Shown piece after piece: positions 24,701 through 32,088 of a DNA stretch of 32,896 nucleotides. The translations under genes and the position numbers were made by a program. Source of the stretch: RGIG8748 sp045576175 (GTDB taxonomy: Bacteria > Bacillota > Clostridia > UMGS1810); assembly GCA_045576175.1 (NCBI GenBank), contig JAZNFW010000003.1, positions 1 to 32,896 of the forward strand. Direction: 5' to 3'. The first letter of the stretch is position 1; the number at the start of each line of letters is the position of its first letter. Under the pieces are notes generated by a model. That model was not told the origin of the DNA. It ran no database searches and saw only the letters and a program-made list of their open reading frames with translations.

Positions 24701-24934
24701 AGAGAAATAATAAGCAAAATTCAGTCTATGCGTAAGGATTCCGGCTTTGAGGTAATGGACCACATAACTGTGTTCGTTGCGCAAAACGATAAGATAGCCA
24801 ATATAATTCAAAACAATTCCGAATTTATCAAGGATGAGGTTCTTGCAGATGACATCGCTTGCAAAGAGTCCGCTGATATGAAGGAATGGAATATAAACGG
24901 TGAGACTGTAAAGCTTGGCGTTGAAAGAAAATAA
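21785..24934 (+). CDS. ileS: Isoleucine--tRNA ligase, long type-2-like form
   Basis: The 1049-residue class I synthetase has the HIGH motif as HIGH at residues 55-58 (PPTANGKPHIGH) and KMSKS at 601-605. The editing domain includes TTPWTLPSNVAL and GTGIVHIAPAFGEDD. Length (about 1040 rather than 930) and the eukaryote-like wording (GWDTHGLPVELEVEKLLG, and a C-terminal extension in place of the zinc finger that ends classical bacterial IleRS) suggest the type-2 clade, whose members are often less sensitive to mupirocin. That is inferred from overall character. CPRCGTP and CSECGK pairs lie inside inserted modules. GGAGG precedes the ATG. purC follows by 21 nt. Confidence 0.94.
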   Translation: MYNKVDNNLNFVQREKIIEQFWKDNKIFEKSIEMREGAPTYSFYDGPPTANGKPHIGHVLTRVIKDMIPRYRTMKGYKVPRKAGWDTHGLPVELEVEKLLGLDGKEQIEEYGLDPFIAHCKESVWKYKGMWEDFSSTVGFWADMDDPYVTYHNDFIESEWWALKEIWNKGLLYKGFKIVPYCPRCGTPLSSHEVAQGYKNVKERSAVVRFKVVGEDAYFLAWTTTPWTLPSNVALCVNPDDEYCKVKSIDGYTYYMATALLDKVLGKLATDDTPAYEIIETFKGTDLEYKEYEPLFDFVGPVCEKQKKKGHYITCDSYVTMSDGTGIVHIAPAFGEDDANVGRKYDLPFVQFVDGSGNLTEETPYKGMFVKDADPVVLTDLDKAGLLFDAPKFEHDYPFCWRCDTPLIYYARDSWFIKMTAVKEDLIRNNNTINWIPESIGKGRFGDWLNNVQDWGVSRNRYWGTPLNIWECECGHRHAIGSIAELKELSSNCPEDIELHRPWIDDVTITCSECGKTMKRVPEVIDCWFDSGAMPFAQWHYPFENKEIFEDTFPAKFISEAVDQTRGWFYSLLAESTLLFNKAPYENVIVLGHVQDENGQKMSKSKGNAVDPFEALEKFGADAIRWYFYSNSAPWLPNRFHSGAVIEGQRKFLGTLWNTYAFFILYANIDKFDATKYTLDYNTLSVMDRWLLSKLNTLVKEVDLNLENYKITETARILQEFTDDLSNWYVRRSRERFWVKGMPQDKINAYMTLYTALVTLCKLSAPMIPFMAEDIYRNMVCSIDKSAPESIHLCDYPVADESLIDKNLESMMDEVLKIVVLGRSARNASSIKNRQPIGKMYVKTDSTELDSFYTEIIADELNVKEVIYTVSTDSFASYNIKPQLKTVGPKYGKYLGQIRAMLPALDGAKAVAELNANGFITLNIDEAELKFEKEDLLIESANSDGYSTQSDYGITVVLETTLTDELIEEGFVREIISKIQSMRKDSGFEVMDHITVFVAQNDKIANIIQNNSEFIKDEVLADDIACKESADMKEWNINGETVKLGVERK

Positions 24935-24955
24935 ACACAAAGGAGTGTACCCGAA

Positions 24956-25639
24956 ATGAAAAAAGTTTATGAAGGAAAAACCAAGCATGTATTTGAACTT
25001 GAAAATGGTAATGTAATGCTCAAATTCAAAGACGATTGCACCGGCAAAGACGGTGTGTTCGATCCCGGTGAAAACACCGTAGGTCTTACCATTGAAGGTA
25101 TCGGCAAGGAAAACTTAAAGACATCTATACACTATTTTGAGCTTCTTAAAAAGGCTGGCATCAAAACTCACTATGTAAGTGCAAATATCGATGATGCTAC
25201 AATGGAAGTTCTTCCCGCTACAGTATTTGGACACGGACTTGAAGTTATCTGCCGTCTTGTAGCAACAGGAAGCTTTATCCGCAGATACGGTGAGTACATT
25301 GAAGACGGTACTGTTCTTGAAGGCGGTTATGTAGAGTGCACCTTTAAGAATGACGAAAAGGGCGACCCACTCGTAACTGGCGAAGGTCTTGCTGCTCTTG
25401 GTGTAATGTCTGAAGACCTCTTCAAGAGCATGAAAGAGCAGACACTCAAGATTACAAAGATTGTTGCAGACGACTTAAAATCCATCGGTCTTGACCTTTG
25501 GGATATCAAATTTGAGTTTGGCTACAACAATGGCGAGGTTATACTGATAGACGAAATTGCATCCGGTAATATGAGAGTTTACAAGGATGGCAAGATTGTA
25601 GATCCTGTAGAACTTACAAAATTCATCTTAAACAGATAA
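24956..25639 (+). CDS. purC: Phosphoribosylaminoimidazole-succinocarboxamide synthase (SAICAR synthetase)
   Basis: The 227-residue enzyme ligates aspartate to CAIR in purine synthesis using ATP. It begins with the family's YEGKTKHVFEL, then has KDDCTGKDG, the central EVICRLVATGSFIRRYG and the C-terminal DLWDIKFEFGY and LIDEIASGNMR blocks, so it is complete. AAAGGAGTG precedes the ATG. It stands apart from other purine genes, following ileS by 21 nt with no terminator between, and is closed by a strong terminator. Whether it has its own regulation by purines is not seen. Confidence 0.95.
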   Translation: MKKVYEGKTKHVFELENGNVMLKFKDDCTGKDGVFDPGENTVGLTIEGIGKENLKTSIHYFELLKKAGIKTHYVSANIDDATMEVLPATVFGHGLEVICRLVATGSFIRRYGEYIEDGTVLEGGYVECTFKNDEKGDPLVTGEGLAALGVMSEDLFKSMKEQTLKITKIVADDLKSIGLDLWDIKFEFGYNNGEVILIDEIASGNMRVYKDGKIVDPVELTKFILNR

Positions 25640-25646
25640 AACTTTT

Positions 25647-25683
25647 GCGGTTGGTGCATTACATAATGCTCCAACCGCTTTTT
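25647..25683 (+). terminator. Terminator between purC and the PqqD-like gene
   Basis: GCGGTTGG (25647-25654) pairs with CCAACCGC (25671-25678) and GCATTA (25656-25661) with TAATGC (25664-25669), followed by TTTTTG. On the minus strand AAAAGTTTT follows, so it may also stop transcription of the converging opt-pqqD pair. Confidence 0.85.
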
Positions 25684-26009
25684 GTATATCGCACTATTTT
25701 ATTTTCCTTTAAAATATCCATATAGTCTGTAAGCCTTTCATATATTGGGTATGCCTCGTTTCCAAAGGTATCTTCTACTGATGCGGCAATTTCCATAACT
25801 GTCCGTCTGCCGTCTATTAGAATCCACACTCTGCTTCCTATTGAGTCCAAATCTATGGTGCTCATTCTGGGAGTTAAAAAAAACCTTTGGCAGATAGTGT
25901 TGACTATGCCGGTATTTTTGATTTTCAAAGTAACCATTCCGTTTTCGTTGCAGCACCACGACACCTTGCTTGATTTTACAGGTACGAGTTCTAAAACTTT
26001 ATTTGTCAT
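25659..26009 (-). CDS. PqqD-like small protein
   Basis: The 116-residue protein has the PqqD-type winged-helix shape: an N-terminal beta region, then LDSIGSRVWILIDGRRTVMEIAASVEDTFG (residues about 55-85) and a closing helix LTDYMDILKENKIVRY. PqqD-fold proteins bind peptide leaders in RiPP pathways. No radical SAM, precursor peptide or protease gene is in view. The start ATG at 26009 lies 11 nt inside the end of the OPT transporter gene, so translation is probably coupled. Its 3' end lies within the shared terminator. A role as peptide chaperone or regulator for the transporter is an inference from context. The stretch before residue 50 (NENGMVTLKIKNTG) is less typical of PqqD. Confidence 0.72.
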   Translation of the reverse strand: MTNKVLELVPVKSSKVSWCCNENGMVTLKIKNTGIVNTICQRFFLTPRMSTIDLDSIGSRVWILIDGRRTVMEIAASVEDTFGNEAYPIYERLTDYMDILKENKIVRYTKSGWSIM

Positions 26010-27909
26010 TTTTCACCTTTCCCATAGAAAACCTTAATACCACAACAATGATTATTGCAAACATAACAAGTCCTAAAGCGTTTTGAAGATATATGGGAAG
26101 TCCAAATCTTCCGGACACATCTATAAAAGAATCTATGCCAAACACCGCAAGAATTGCAAGCACTATACCCACTATGCCCTCTCCCGCTATCATACCCGAT
26201 GAAAACAAAATTCCCTTGTTTATTCTCTCGTTTTTTTCTTCTTCGCTTCCCTTTTTTCTGCCCACAAAGTATCTTATAATTCCGCCTGCCATAATGCAGG
26301 CATTAAGATGCACAGGGAGATAAATACCTATTGCCACAGGAAGAACAGGAACCCCAAGCACCTCAATGAAAAGTGCTATAAAAACCCCCGTAAGAACAAG
26401 CGTCCAGGGAAGAGAACCTTCCATTATGCCCTCGGTTATGAGTTTCATAAGCATAGCCTGCGGTGCACCAAGCTCTTTTGAGCCAAAGCCCCACGCCAAA
26501 TCCAGAAGGTACAAGGTAGCACCTATTGCAAGTGATGCTGAAATTACACCGATAACCTCACCTATCTGCTGTTTTTTTGGTGTTGCACCCAGAATATAAC
26601 CCGTTTTTAAATCCTGAGATGTATCGCCGGCTATGGCAGATATTATGCATATCACAGAGCCTATTGTAATGGCTGCCACCATACCTGTCACTCCGCTAAA
26701 TCCAACTGCCTTTAAAATAGCCGTAGTAATTATGAGGGTGGCGATAGACATACCTGACACAGGATTGCTGCTGCTACCCACAAGCCCCACCATGCGAGAA
26801 GATACCGCCGCAAAGAAAAAGCCAAAAACAACTATCATCACCGCACCGAGAAAGGTTACAGGTATATCAGGAATAAGCCACACAGCCAGTGTCAAGGCAA
26901 AAACACAAATCAAAACAAATTTTATATTTATATCTCTGGATGTTCGTCCTGTAGATGCTTCATTATTTTTGGCTATACCTTTTAGTACACCGTTAAAGGT
27001 TGAAGCAATAAGAGGCAGAGACCTTATAAGACTTATTATTCCTCCTGCAGCAAGTGCTCCGGCACCTATATAACGGATATAAATACTCCATATGCCCGAT
27101 GCTCCATCCGCTGCATACAGTGCACCCACGGTTATATCTGATGGATACAAGACCACATTTTCGCCAAAGAGCACAATAAGAGGAATGAGTGCAAGCCAGC
27201 TAAGAACTCCGCCAGCAAACATATATGATGCTATTTTTGGTCCGCAGATGTAGCCTACACCAAGTATTGCCGGATAAACTTGCGTTCCTATTTCGCCGGC
27301 AAAGGAGCGAAACCTAAGCGATATTTCGCCCGAAACCATCTTAAGCCCGTCTACCAGTAATTTGATAATTGCGGCAAAACCCATACCACCAAAGACGGTG
27401 GACGCATTTCCCCCGCCGTTTTCACCTGCCAGAAGTACCTCGGCGCACGCCTTTCCCTCCGGATATGGCAAAATTCCATGTTCTTTTACCACAAGAGCGT
27501 TTCTTAAAGGAATCATAAAAAACACTCCCAAAAGTCCGCCGATAAGCGAAATAATGGTTATGGTAACAATGCCCGGGCGCTCGGTTTGACCCTCTGCTGC
27601 CCACAAAAAAAGTGCCGGAATGGTGAAGATTGCCCCCGCCGCAAGTGACTCACCTGCCGAGCCTATTGTCTGCACGATATTATTTTCCAAAATAGAGTTT
27701 TTCCTTAGCATAACCCTTATTACACCCATGGAAATTACCGCCGCTGGTATTGATGCAGATACCGTCATTCCGACTCTTAGGCCCAGATATGCATTTGCCG
27801 CACCAAAAACCACTGCAAGTATTATTCCTGTTATAATTGCTGTTACTGTAAGCTCACTTGGTTTCTTATGGTCGGATATATATGGTTTGAATTCTTCTTT
27901 GTTTTTCAT
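25999..27909 (-). CDS. OPT/YSL family oligopeptide transporter
   Basis: The 636-residue membrane protein has about 15 hydrophobic helices. The N-terminus shows the family pattern ELTVTAIITGIILAVVFGAA followed by AYLGLRVGMTVSASIPAAVI, then GSAGESLAAGAIFTIPAL. Bacterial OPT transporters import small peptides or metal-chelates with protons; the actual substrate is not shown by sequence. AGAG lies just upstream of the ATG at 27909. The 3' end overlaps the PqqD-like gene by 11 nt. No separate substrate-binding protein is beside it, as expected of the single-component family. The 182-nt gap to rodA contains rodA's promoter; I could not identify a clear promoter for this gene. Confidence 0.93.
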   Translation of the reverse strand: MKNKEEFKPYISDHKKPSELTVTAIITGIILAVVFGAANAYLGLRVGMTVSASIPAAVISMGVIRVMLRKNSILENNIVQTIGSAGESLAAGAIFTIPALFLWAAEGQTERPGIVTITIISLIGGLLGVFFMIPLRNALVVKEHGILPYPEGKACAEVLLAGENGGGNASTVFGGMGFAAIIKLLVDGLKMVSGEISLRFRSFAGEIGTQVYPAILGVGYICGPKIASYMFAGGVLSWLALIPLIVLFGENVVLYPSDITVGALYAADGASGIWSIYIRYIGAGALAAGGIISLIRSLPLIASTFNGVLKGIAKNNEASTGRTSRDINIKFVLICVFALTLAVWLIPDIPVTFLGAVMIVVFGFFFAAVSSRMVGLVGSSSNPVSGMSIATLIITTAILKAVGFSGVTGMVAAITIGSVICIISAIAGDTSQDLKTGYILGATPKKQQIGEVIGVISASLAIGATLYLLDLAWGFGSKELGAPQAMLMKLITEGIMEGSLPWTLVLTGVFIALFIEVLGVPVLPVAIGIYLPVHLNACIMAGGIIRYFVGRKKGSEEEKNERINKGILFSSGMIAGEGIVGIVLAILAVFGIDSFIDVSGRFGLPIYLQNALGLVMFAIIIVVVLRFSMGKVKNDK

Positions 27910-28032
27910 AAAAATCTCTCCGATTGCTTAATGAATTTATTATCTCAAAAATTCCCCTGTCATATACACAAAGAAAAGTGTGCAATTTGCATTTTTCAAC
28001 CGTCTGATTAGTCCCGATACAGCAATATTTTG

Positions 28033-28061
28033 TTGACACTTTATTAAAACAGATATATAAT
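28033..28061 (+). promoter_or_regulatory. Perfect sigma-A promoter of rodA
   Basis: TTGACA (28033-28038), 17 bp and TATAAT (28056-28061) on the plus strand. The start should lie near 28068, about 24 nt before the rodA ATG. Confidence 0.85.
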
Positions 28062-28091
28062 TGTATTACACAAAATAACAAGAGGTATAGT

Positions 28092-29207
28092 ATGCGAAAG
28101 GGTAAAATTTTTCTATTCAAAGAGCTTGACTACATTCTAATAGCACTTTCCTTAATATGCACAGTTTTTGGCATTGTAGTCATATCCAGTGCTGTACACA
28201 GCCTTGAAGGAAGCTCAAGGTTTGTTCTTATACAGTCCGTTGCCGCCGGTATGGGCTTTTTTGTTATGGCAATTCTTACTGCCATAAACTACGAAAAAGC
28301 AAGCAACGCCTGGAAGATTATATATATTGCCTGCGTTATGTTTCTTATACTCGTACTCATAGTAGGTACAGGACGAGAAGACACAGGAAGTAAGAGCTGG
28401 ATAAGATTCGGTCCCATTGGTATTCAGCCGTCTGAGATTGTTAAGATTGGATTTATCATAACCCTTTCCAAGAGGGTTTCCGATTTCGGTGACGATATAA
28501 ACGAACCAAAAAACATTCTTAAGCTTCTTTTGCATGTAGGAATTCTTTTGGCTCTTATTCTTATGCAACCCGATTTTGGAACATCTATGGTATTTATATT
28601 TATATTTGTCGGCATTGTATTTGCAGCGGGAATATCCTACAAATACATCATAACTGCTCTTGGAACAATAATTGGAATTATCCCTATGGCGTGGTTCTTC
28701 CTCTTAAAAGAATATCAGAAAAACCGTATTAGAGTATTTATAAATCCCGAAAGCGACCCACTTGGCTCGGGCTACCACGTGATACAGTCAAAGATCGCCA
28801 TAGGCTCAGGTCAGCTTTTTGGTAAAGGTCTTTATGAGGGCACACAGACTCAGCTCGGATACCTGCCTGCAAAGCATACGGACTTTATATTTGCAGTTAT
28901 CGGCGAGGAGCTGGGGCTTATTGGTTGTGCCATTGTTACGGCTCTTTTGTTCTGTCTTGTTTACCGTTGTCTGCAGGACTCCAGAAGAGCAAAGTCGGAT
29001 ATAAACAGATACATCTGCATTGGAGTTGCTTGTATGTTCCTTGCACACATATTTGAAAATATAGGTATGTGTATAGGACTTATGCCCGTCACGGGAATTC
29101 CCCTCCCGTTTTTCAGCTACGGCGGTTCTTCGCTAATAACAAATTTTGCCGCAATAGGACTTGTGCTTAGTGTCCATATGAGAAAAAAATCCATCACATT
29201 CGGCTGA
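28092..29207 (+). CDS. rodA: RodA/FtsW-type peptidoglycan polymerase (SEDS family)
   Basis: The 371-residue SEDS protein has about ten membrane helices. The family signatures are intact: GSKSWIRFGPIGIQPSE in the extracellular loop, LLLHVGILLALILMQPDFGTS, the Asp-containing loop after YLPAKHTDFIFAVIGEELG and, near the end, PVTGIPLPFFSYGGSS. SEDS proteins polymerise lipid II with a partner class-b PBP during elongation (RodA) or division (FtsW). Length and the N-terminal pattern favour RodA, but no mreBCD or pbpA is nearby. It has its own perfect promoter. Its 3' end overlaps that of yitT by 14 nt in opposite orientation. Confidence 0.9.
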   Translation: MRKGKIFLFKELDYILIALSLICTVFGIVVISSAVHSLEGSSRFVLIQSVAAGMGFFVMAILTAINYEKASNAWKIIYIACVMFLILVLIVGTGREDTGSKSWIRFGPIGIQPSEIVKIGFIITLSKRVSDFGDDINEPKNILKLLLHVGILLALILMQPDFGTSMVFIFIFVGIVFAAGISYKYIITALGTIIGIIPMAWFFLLKEYQKNRIRVFINPESDPLGSGYHVIQSKIAIGSGQLFGKGLYEGTQTQLGYLPAKHTDFIFAVIGEELGLIGCAIVTALLFCLVYRCLQDSRRAKSDINRYICIGVACMFLAHIFENIGMCIGLMPVTGIPLPFFSYGGSSLITNFAAIGLVLSVHMRKKSITFG

Positions 29208-30045
29208 TAAACCCCCTGCCAAGCACTTCTTTTACATCATTTATTACTACAAACGCCTCCGGGTCTATCCCTGCAACCACAGACTCGAGTTTTGGAAGCT
29301 CTCTTGGGCTTACTATGCACATAAGCATCAGCCGTTCTCTGCCCGAATACATTCCGGTACATCTTATGGATGTAACTCCTCTTTTGACTCTTGTGAGAAT
29401 GGCTTTTGATATTTCGTTTGAATGTGCTGATATTATTTTTACGGATTTTGCCGCATTACCAAAGGTGAGCACTCTGTCGCACACAAATGTTGCCACAAAA
29501 AGCGTAACTACAGAATAGACCACTACCCTTATGCTTCCAAATGCTATTCCCGACAGGAATATTATGATTCCGTCTATCAGAAAAATAATGTTTGCCACCG
29601 ACATGTGCGTAAGCTTTTTGTGAAGAATAATCCCCAAAAAGTCACTCCCGCCGGTAGAACCGTCGGTTCTTACTACGAGCCCTAAGCCTATTCCAAGTAT
29701 TACTCCTCCGCCTAGCGCGGACACAATCATATCTTCGCTATAGGCAGGAATATATGAGCATATTTCAAAAAACACCGTTAGGGCTGCAATCCCAAGCACT
29801 GTTTTTATAAGTGCTTTCTTTCCAAGATTTTTTGCACCAAAAACAAAAAGTGCAGCGTTTAGCACAAGGTTTGTAACAGACAAAGGAATCCTAAGGTAAT
29901 ATAACGCAACCGTTCCTACTGTGCTTATTCCCCCGGATGTGATTTTTGACGGAACCAGAAATACATTTACAGCCAACGCAATTAAAAACGCTCCCGTCAG
30001 TATACTTAAATAATCCAGAGTTTTATTTCTTTTACGCTTTTCCAA
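29194..30045 (-). CDS. YitT family membrane protein (DUF2179 C-terminal domain)
   Basis: The protein is about 283 residues, with five hydrophobic helices in the N-terminal two thirds (including ILTGAFLIALAVNVFLVPS) and the DUF2179 domain at the C-terminus (IISAHSNEISKAILTRVKRG to VINDVKEVLGRGF), a cytosolic ferredoxin-like domain. GGSDFLGIILHKK is a family hallmark. The transport function of YitT proteins is unproven. No ATG fits: the ribosome binding site GGGTGA is best spaced for a TTG at 30045 (a TTG at 30051 is too close). Its stop overlaps rodA's by 14 nt. A hairpin lies upstream at 30094-30122. Confidence 0.88.
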   Translation of the reverse strand: MEKRKRNKTLDYLSILTGAFLIALAVNVFLVPSKITSGGISTVGTVALYYLRIPLSVTNLVLNAALFVFGAKNLGKKALIKTVLGIAALTVFFEICSYIPAYSEDMIVSALGGGVILGIGLGLVVRTDGSTGGSDFLGIILHKKLTHMSVANIIFLIDGIIIFLSGIAFGSIRVVVYSVVTLFVATFVCDRVLTFGNAAKSVKIISAHSNEISKAILTRVKRGVTSIRCTGMYSGRERLMLMCIVSPRELPKLESVVAGIDPEAFVVINDVKEVLGRGFISRM

Positions 30046-30093
30046 AACCAATCACCCAAGCATTATTGTTGTGTTTCTTACATAAAATATACC

Positions 30094-30122
30094 AAAAGCC
30101 ATTACAGGAAAATGGCTTTTTT
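30094..30122 (+). terminator. Hairpin terminator upstream of yitT, plus orientation
   Basis: A perfect 10-bp stem AAAAGCCATT (30094-30103) and AATGGCTTTT (30111-30120) with a 7-nt loop, followed by TT. No plus-strand gene ends near, so it may end rodA read-through running antisense to yitT. The stem could also act in the yitT leader on the minus strand, where TTTTGGTATATTTT follows. Confidence 0.6.
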
Positions 30123-30177
30123 ACATTTTGAACATATATTTTTTTATTAAAATAAGTAAATTTAATGCATTTTTCTA

Positions 30178-30206
30178 TTGAAAAATGGATAAAAAAGTGT
30201 TAGAAT
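30178..30206 (+). promoter_or_regulatory. Promoter of the CofE-like gene
   Basis: TTGAAA (30178-30183), 17 bp and TAGAAT (30201-30206), with TG before the -10. The start would be near 30213. A 7-bp hairpin (TTTTCGT/ACGAAAA at 30221-30242) would then sit at the transcript's 5' end, and the ATG about 58 nt downstream. Confidence 0.65.
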
Positions 30207-30270
30207 GTTTGGTGGAAAACTTTTCGTGTTTCTAAACGAAAAATCTGTTTTAATAAGTGAGTGAATGAAT

Positions 30271-31473
30271 ATGTCAAACAATGAAAGAAAAGTTGGAACA
30301 ATATCACGCGGTATACGCTGCCCCATTATCCGTGAGGGCGATGATCTGGTGAAGATAGTATCAGACAGCGTTTTAGAAGCTGCTGCCTCTCAGGACGGTT
30401 TTGCCGTTCGCGACCGCGATATTATATCTATTACAGAATCCATAGTGGCTCGTGCACAGGGCAACTATGTGTCTGTAGACAATATTGCCGAGGATGTTAA
30501 AAACAAGCTCGGAGGAGAAACAGTCGGAGTTATATTCCCCATTCTCTCCCGAAACAGATTTGCTATATGCCTAAGAGGTATAGCAAGAGGCTCTAAGAAG
30601 GTTGTTCTTATGCTAAGCTACCCCTCCGACGAGGTTGGTAACGAGCTTGTAAGCCTTGACAAAATAGATGCTGCAGGCGTTAACCCCTACTCCGATGTTC
30701 TTGACCTTAAGAAATACCGCGAGTTGTTTGGTGAAAACAAGCACGAATTCACCGGCGTAGACTATGTGGAATACTATGGCAACATAATCAGAGAAGAAGG
30801 TGCAGAACCTGAGATTATTTTTGCAAATCACGCAAAAACAATCCTAAACTACACAGACTGTGTTCTCACCTGCGATATACACACAAGAGCACGCACAAAG
30901 CGTATCCTTATGGAAAACGGTGCAAAGAAGGTATGCGGTCTCGATGACATTATGACATCTTCCATAAACGGAAGCGGATGCAACGAACGCTATGGACTTC
31001 TCGGATCAAACAAATCCACAGAGGAGACAATAAAGCTCTTCCCCAGAGAGTGCAAACAGCTTGTTCTGGATATTCAAGAAAATATATTGAATAAAACAGG
31101 AAAGCATGTTGAGGTTATGGTATACGGCGACGGCGCATTCAAAGACCCTCAGGGTAAAATCTGGGAGCTTGCTGACCCCGTTGTATCTCCTGCATTTACC
31201 GATGGACTCACTGGTACACCAAATGAATTAAAGCTCAAATATCTTGCAGACAACGACTTCAAAGACCTTTCGGGCGAAGCACTTAAGGAAGCGATTTCCA
31301 AAAGCATTCGTTCCAAAGGCGACAATCTTGTCGGAAATATGGCTTCGCAAGGCACAACGCCCAGACAGCTTACCGACCTTATTGGTTCTTTGTGCGACCT
31401 GACAAGCGGTTCGGGCGACAAGGGAACACCTGTTGTGTACATTCAGGGATACTTTGATAACTATACAAACTAA
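30271..31473 (+). CDS. CofE-like F420-0:L-glutamate ligase family protein
   Basis: The product is about 400 residues and resembles the CofE (F420_ligase) fold. It opens with TISRGIRCPIIREGDDLVKI, followed by DIISITESIVARAQGNYVSV, the blocks I link to F420-0:gamma-glutamyl ligases, and ends with VYGDGAFKDPQGKIWELADP. Such long CofE homologues occur in many Clostridia and Bacteroidetes that are not known to make F420, so the substrate is probably another molecule. No F420 gene is seen in the window. The start could be an ATG at 30265 or 30271; the weak GTGAG favours 30271. A long terminator hairpin follows. CDIHTRARTKRILMENGAKKV in the middle is unusual and cannot be placed. Confidence 0.72.
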   Translation: MSNNERKVGTISRGIRCPIIREGDDLVKIVSDSVLEAAASQDGFAVRDRDIISITESIVARAQGNYVSVDNIAEDVKNKLGGETVGVIFPILSRNRFAICLRGIARGSKKVVLMLSYPSDEVGNELVSLDKIDAAGVNPYSDVLDLKKYRELFGENKHEFTGVDYVEYYGNIIREEGAEPEIIFANHAKTILNYTDCVLTCDIHTRARTKRILMENGAKKVCGLDDIMTSSINGSGCNERYGLLGSNKSTEETIKLFPRECKQLVLDIQENILNKTGKHVEVMVYGDGAFKDPQGKIWELADPVVSPAFTDGLTGTPNELKLKYLADNDFKDLSGEALKEAISKSIRSKGDNLVGNMASQGTTPRQLTDLIGSLCDLTSGSGDKGTPVVYIQGYFDNYTN

Positions 31474-31534
31474 AAACAGGGAGGCTGGAAAAGCTGTTTG
31501 CTTTCTTCCGGCCTCTGTTTTTAACTCTTTTTTA
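31472..31534 (+). terminator. Terminator after the CofE-like gene
   Basis: AAAAACAG pairs with CTGTTTTT, AGGC with GCCT and GGAA with TTCC, with a GG bulge and one mismatch, around a loop of about 13 nt. GTTTTTAACTCTTTTTT follows. The stem begins at the stop codon of the gene. Confidence 0.82.
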
Positions 31535-31548
31535 TTCAGGTGATATAT

Positions 31549-32088
31549 ATGAACCTTTTTGAGATTGAAATTCTAAAGGCAATTAGCGGATTTCTTTCCA
31601 ATGACTTTTTGGATGCTTTTTTTAAATTTGTATCCTTTCTTGGAAACAAGGGGGCTGTGTGGATTATAGCTTCTGTTGTAATGTGCATCTTTCCCAAGAC
31701 AAGAAAGATAGGCATTTGCTCTGCTATTTCACTTTTGTTATGTCTTGTTTTGGGCAATATGATTTTAAAACCCTTAATAGGCAGAATAAGACCATATGAG
31801 TTCGACACAGGTCTTAATATAATAATACCAATTTTAAAGGACGCGTCTTTTCCGTCCGGTCACACTATGGCGGCGTTTGCCTTTGCCTCCAGCGTGGGAC
31901 TTGGGTTCAAGAAATATGGAATATTTCTTTATGCTTTTGCTGTACTGATGGGATTTTCGAGAATATATCTATGTGTGCACTACCCTACAGATGTTTTTTT
32001 CGGGGCACTTTTTGGCGTAGCGTTCGGAGTGTGTTCGCACAAGATATACAACTACATAAGTGGGCGGGTAAAGAAAAATGAAAAATAA
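31549..32088 (+). CDS. PAP2 family phosphatase
   Basis: The 179-residue membrane enzyme has about five helices. The three acid-phosphatase signatures are complete: KPLIGRIRP at 74-82, PSGH at 102-105 (His105 as general acid), and SRIYLCVHYPTDV at 137-149 (Arg138, nucleophile His144, Asp148). Proteins of this size dephosphorylate undecaprenyl pyrophosphate or lipid phosphates at the outer membrane face; which one is not decided here. CAGGTGA is best placed for the ATG at 31549; a GTG at 31540 is inside it. The stop overlaps the start of the ABC transporter gene by 11 nt (32078-32088), so the two are probably coupled. Confidence 0.9.
   Translation: MNLFEIEILKAISGFLSNDFLDAFFKFVSFLGNKGAVWIIASVVMCIFPKTRKIGICSAISLLLCLVLGNMILKPLIGRIRPYEFDTGLNIIIPILKDASFPSGHTMAAFAFASSVGLGFKKYGIFLYAFAVLMGFSRIYLCVHYPTDVFFGALFGVAFGVCSHKIYNYISGRVKKNEK

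Noticed and set aside
30271..31473. CofE-like gene taken as proof of F420 metabolism
   Set aside because: The family also occurs in organisms without F420, and no other F420 gene is in view.
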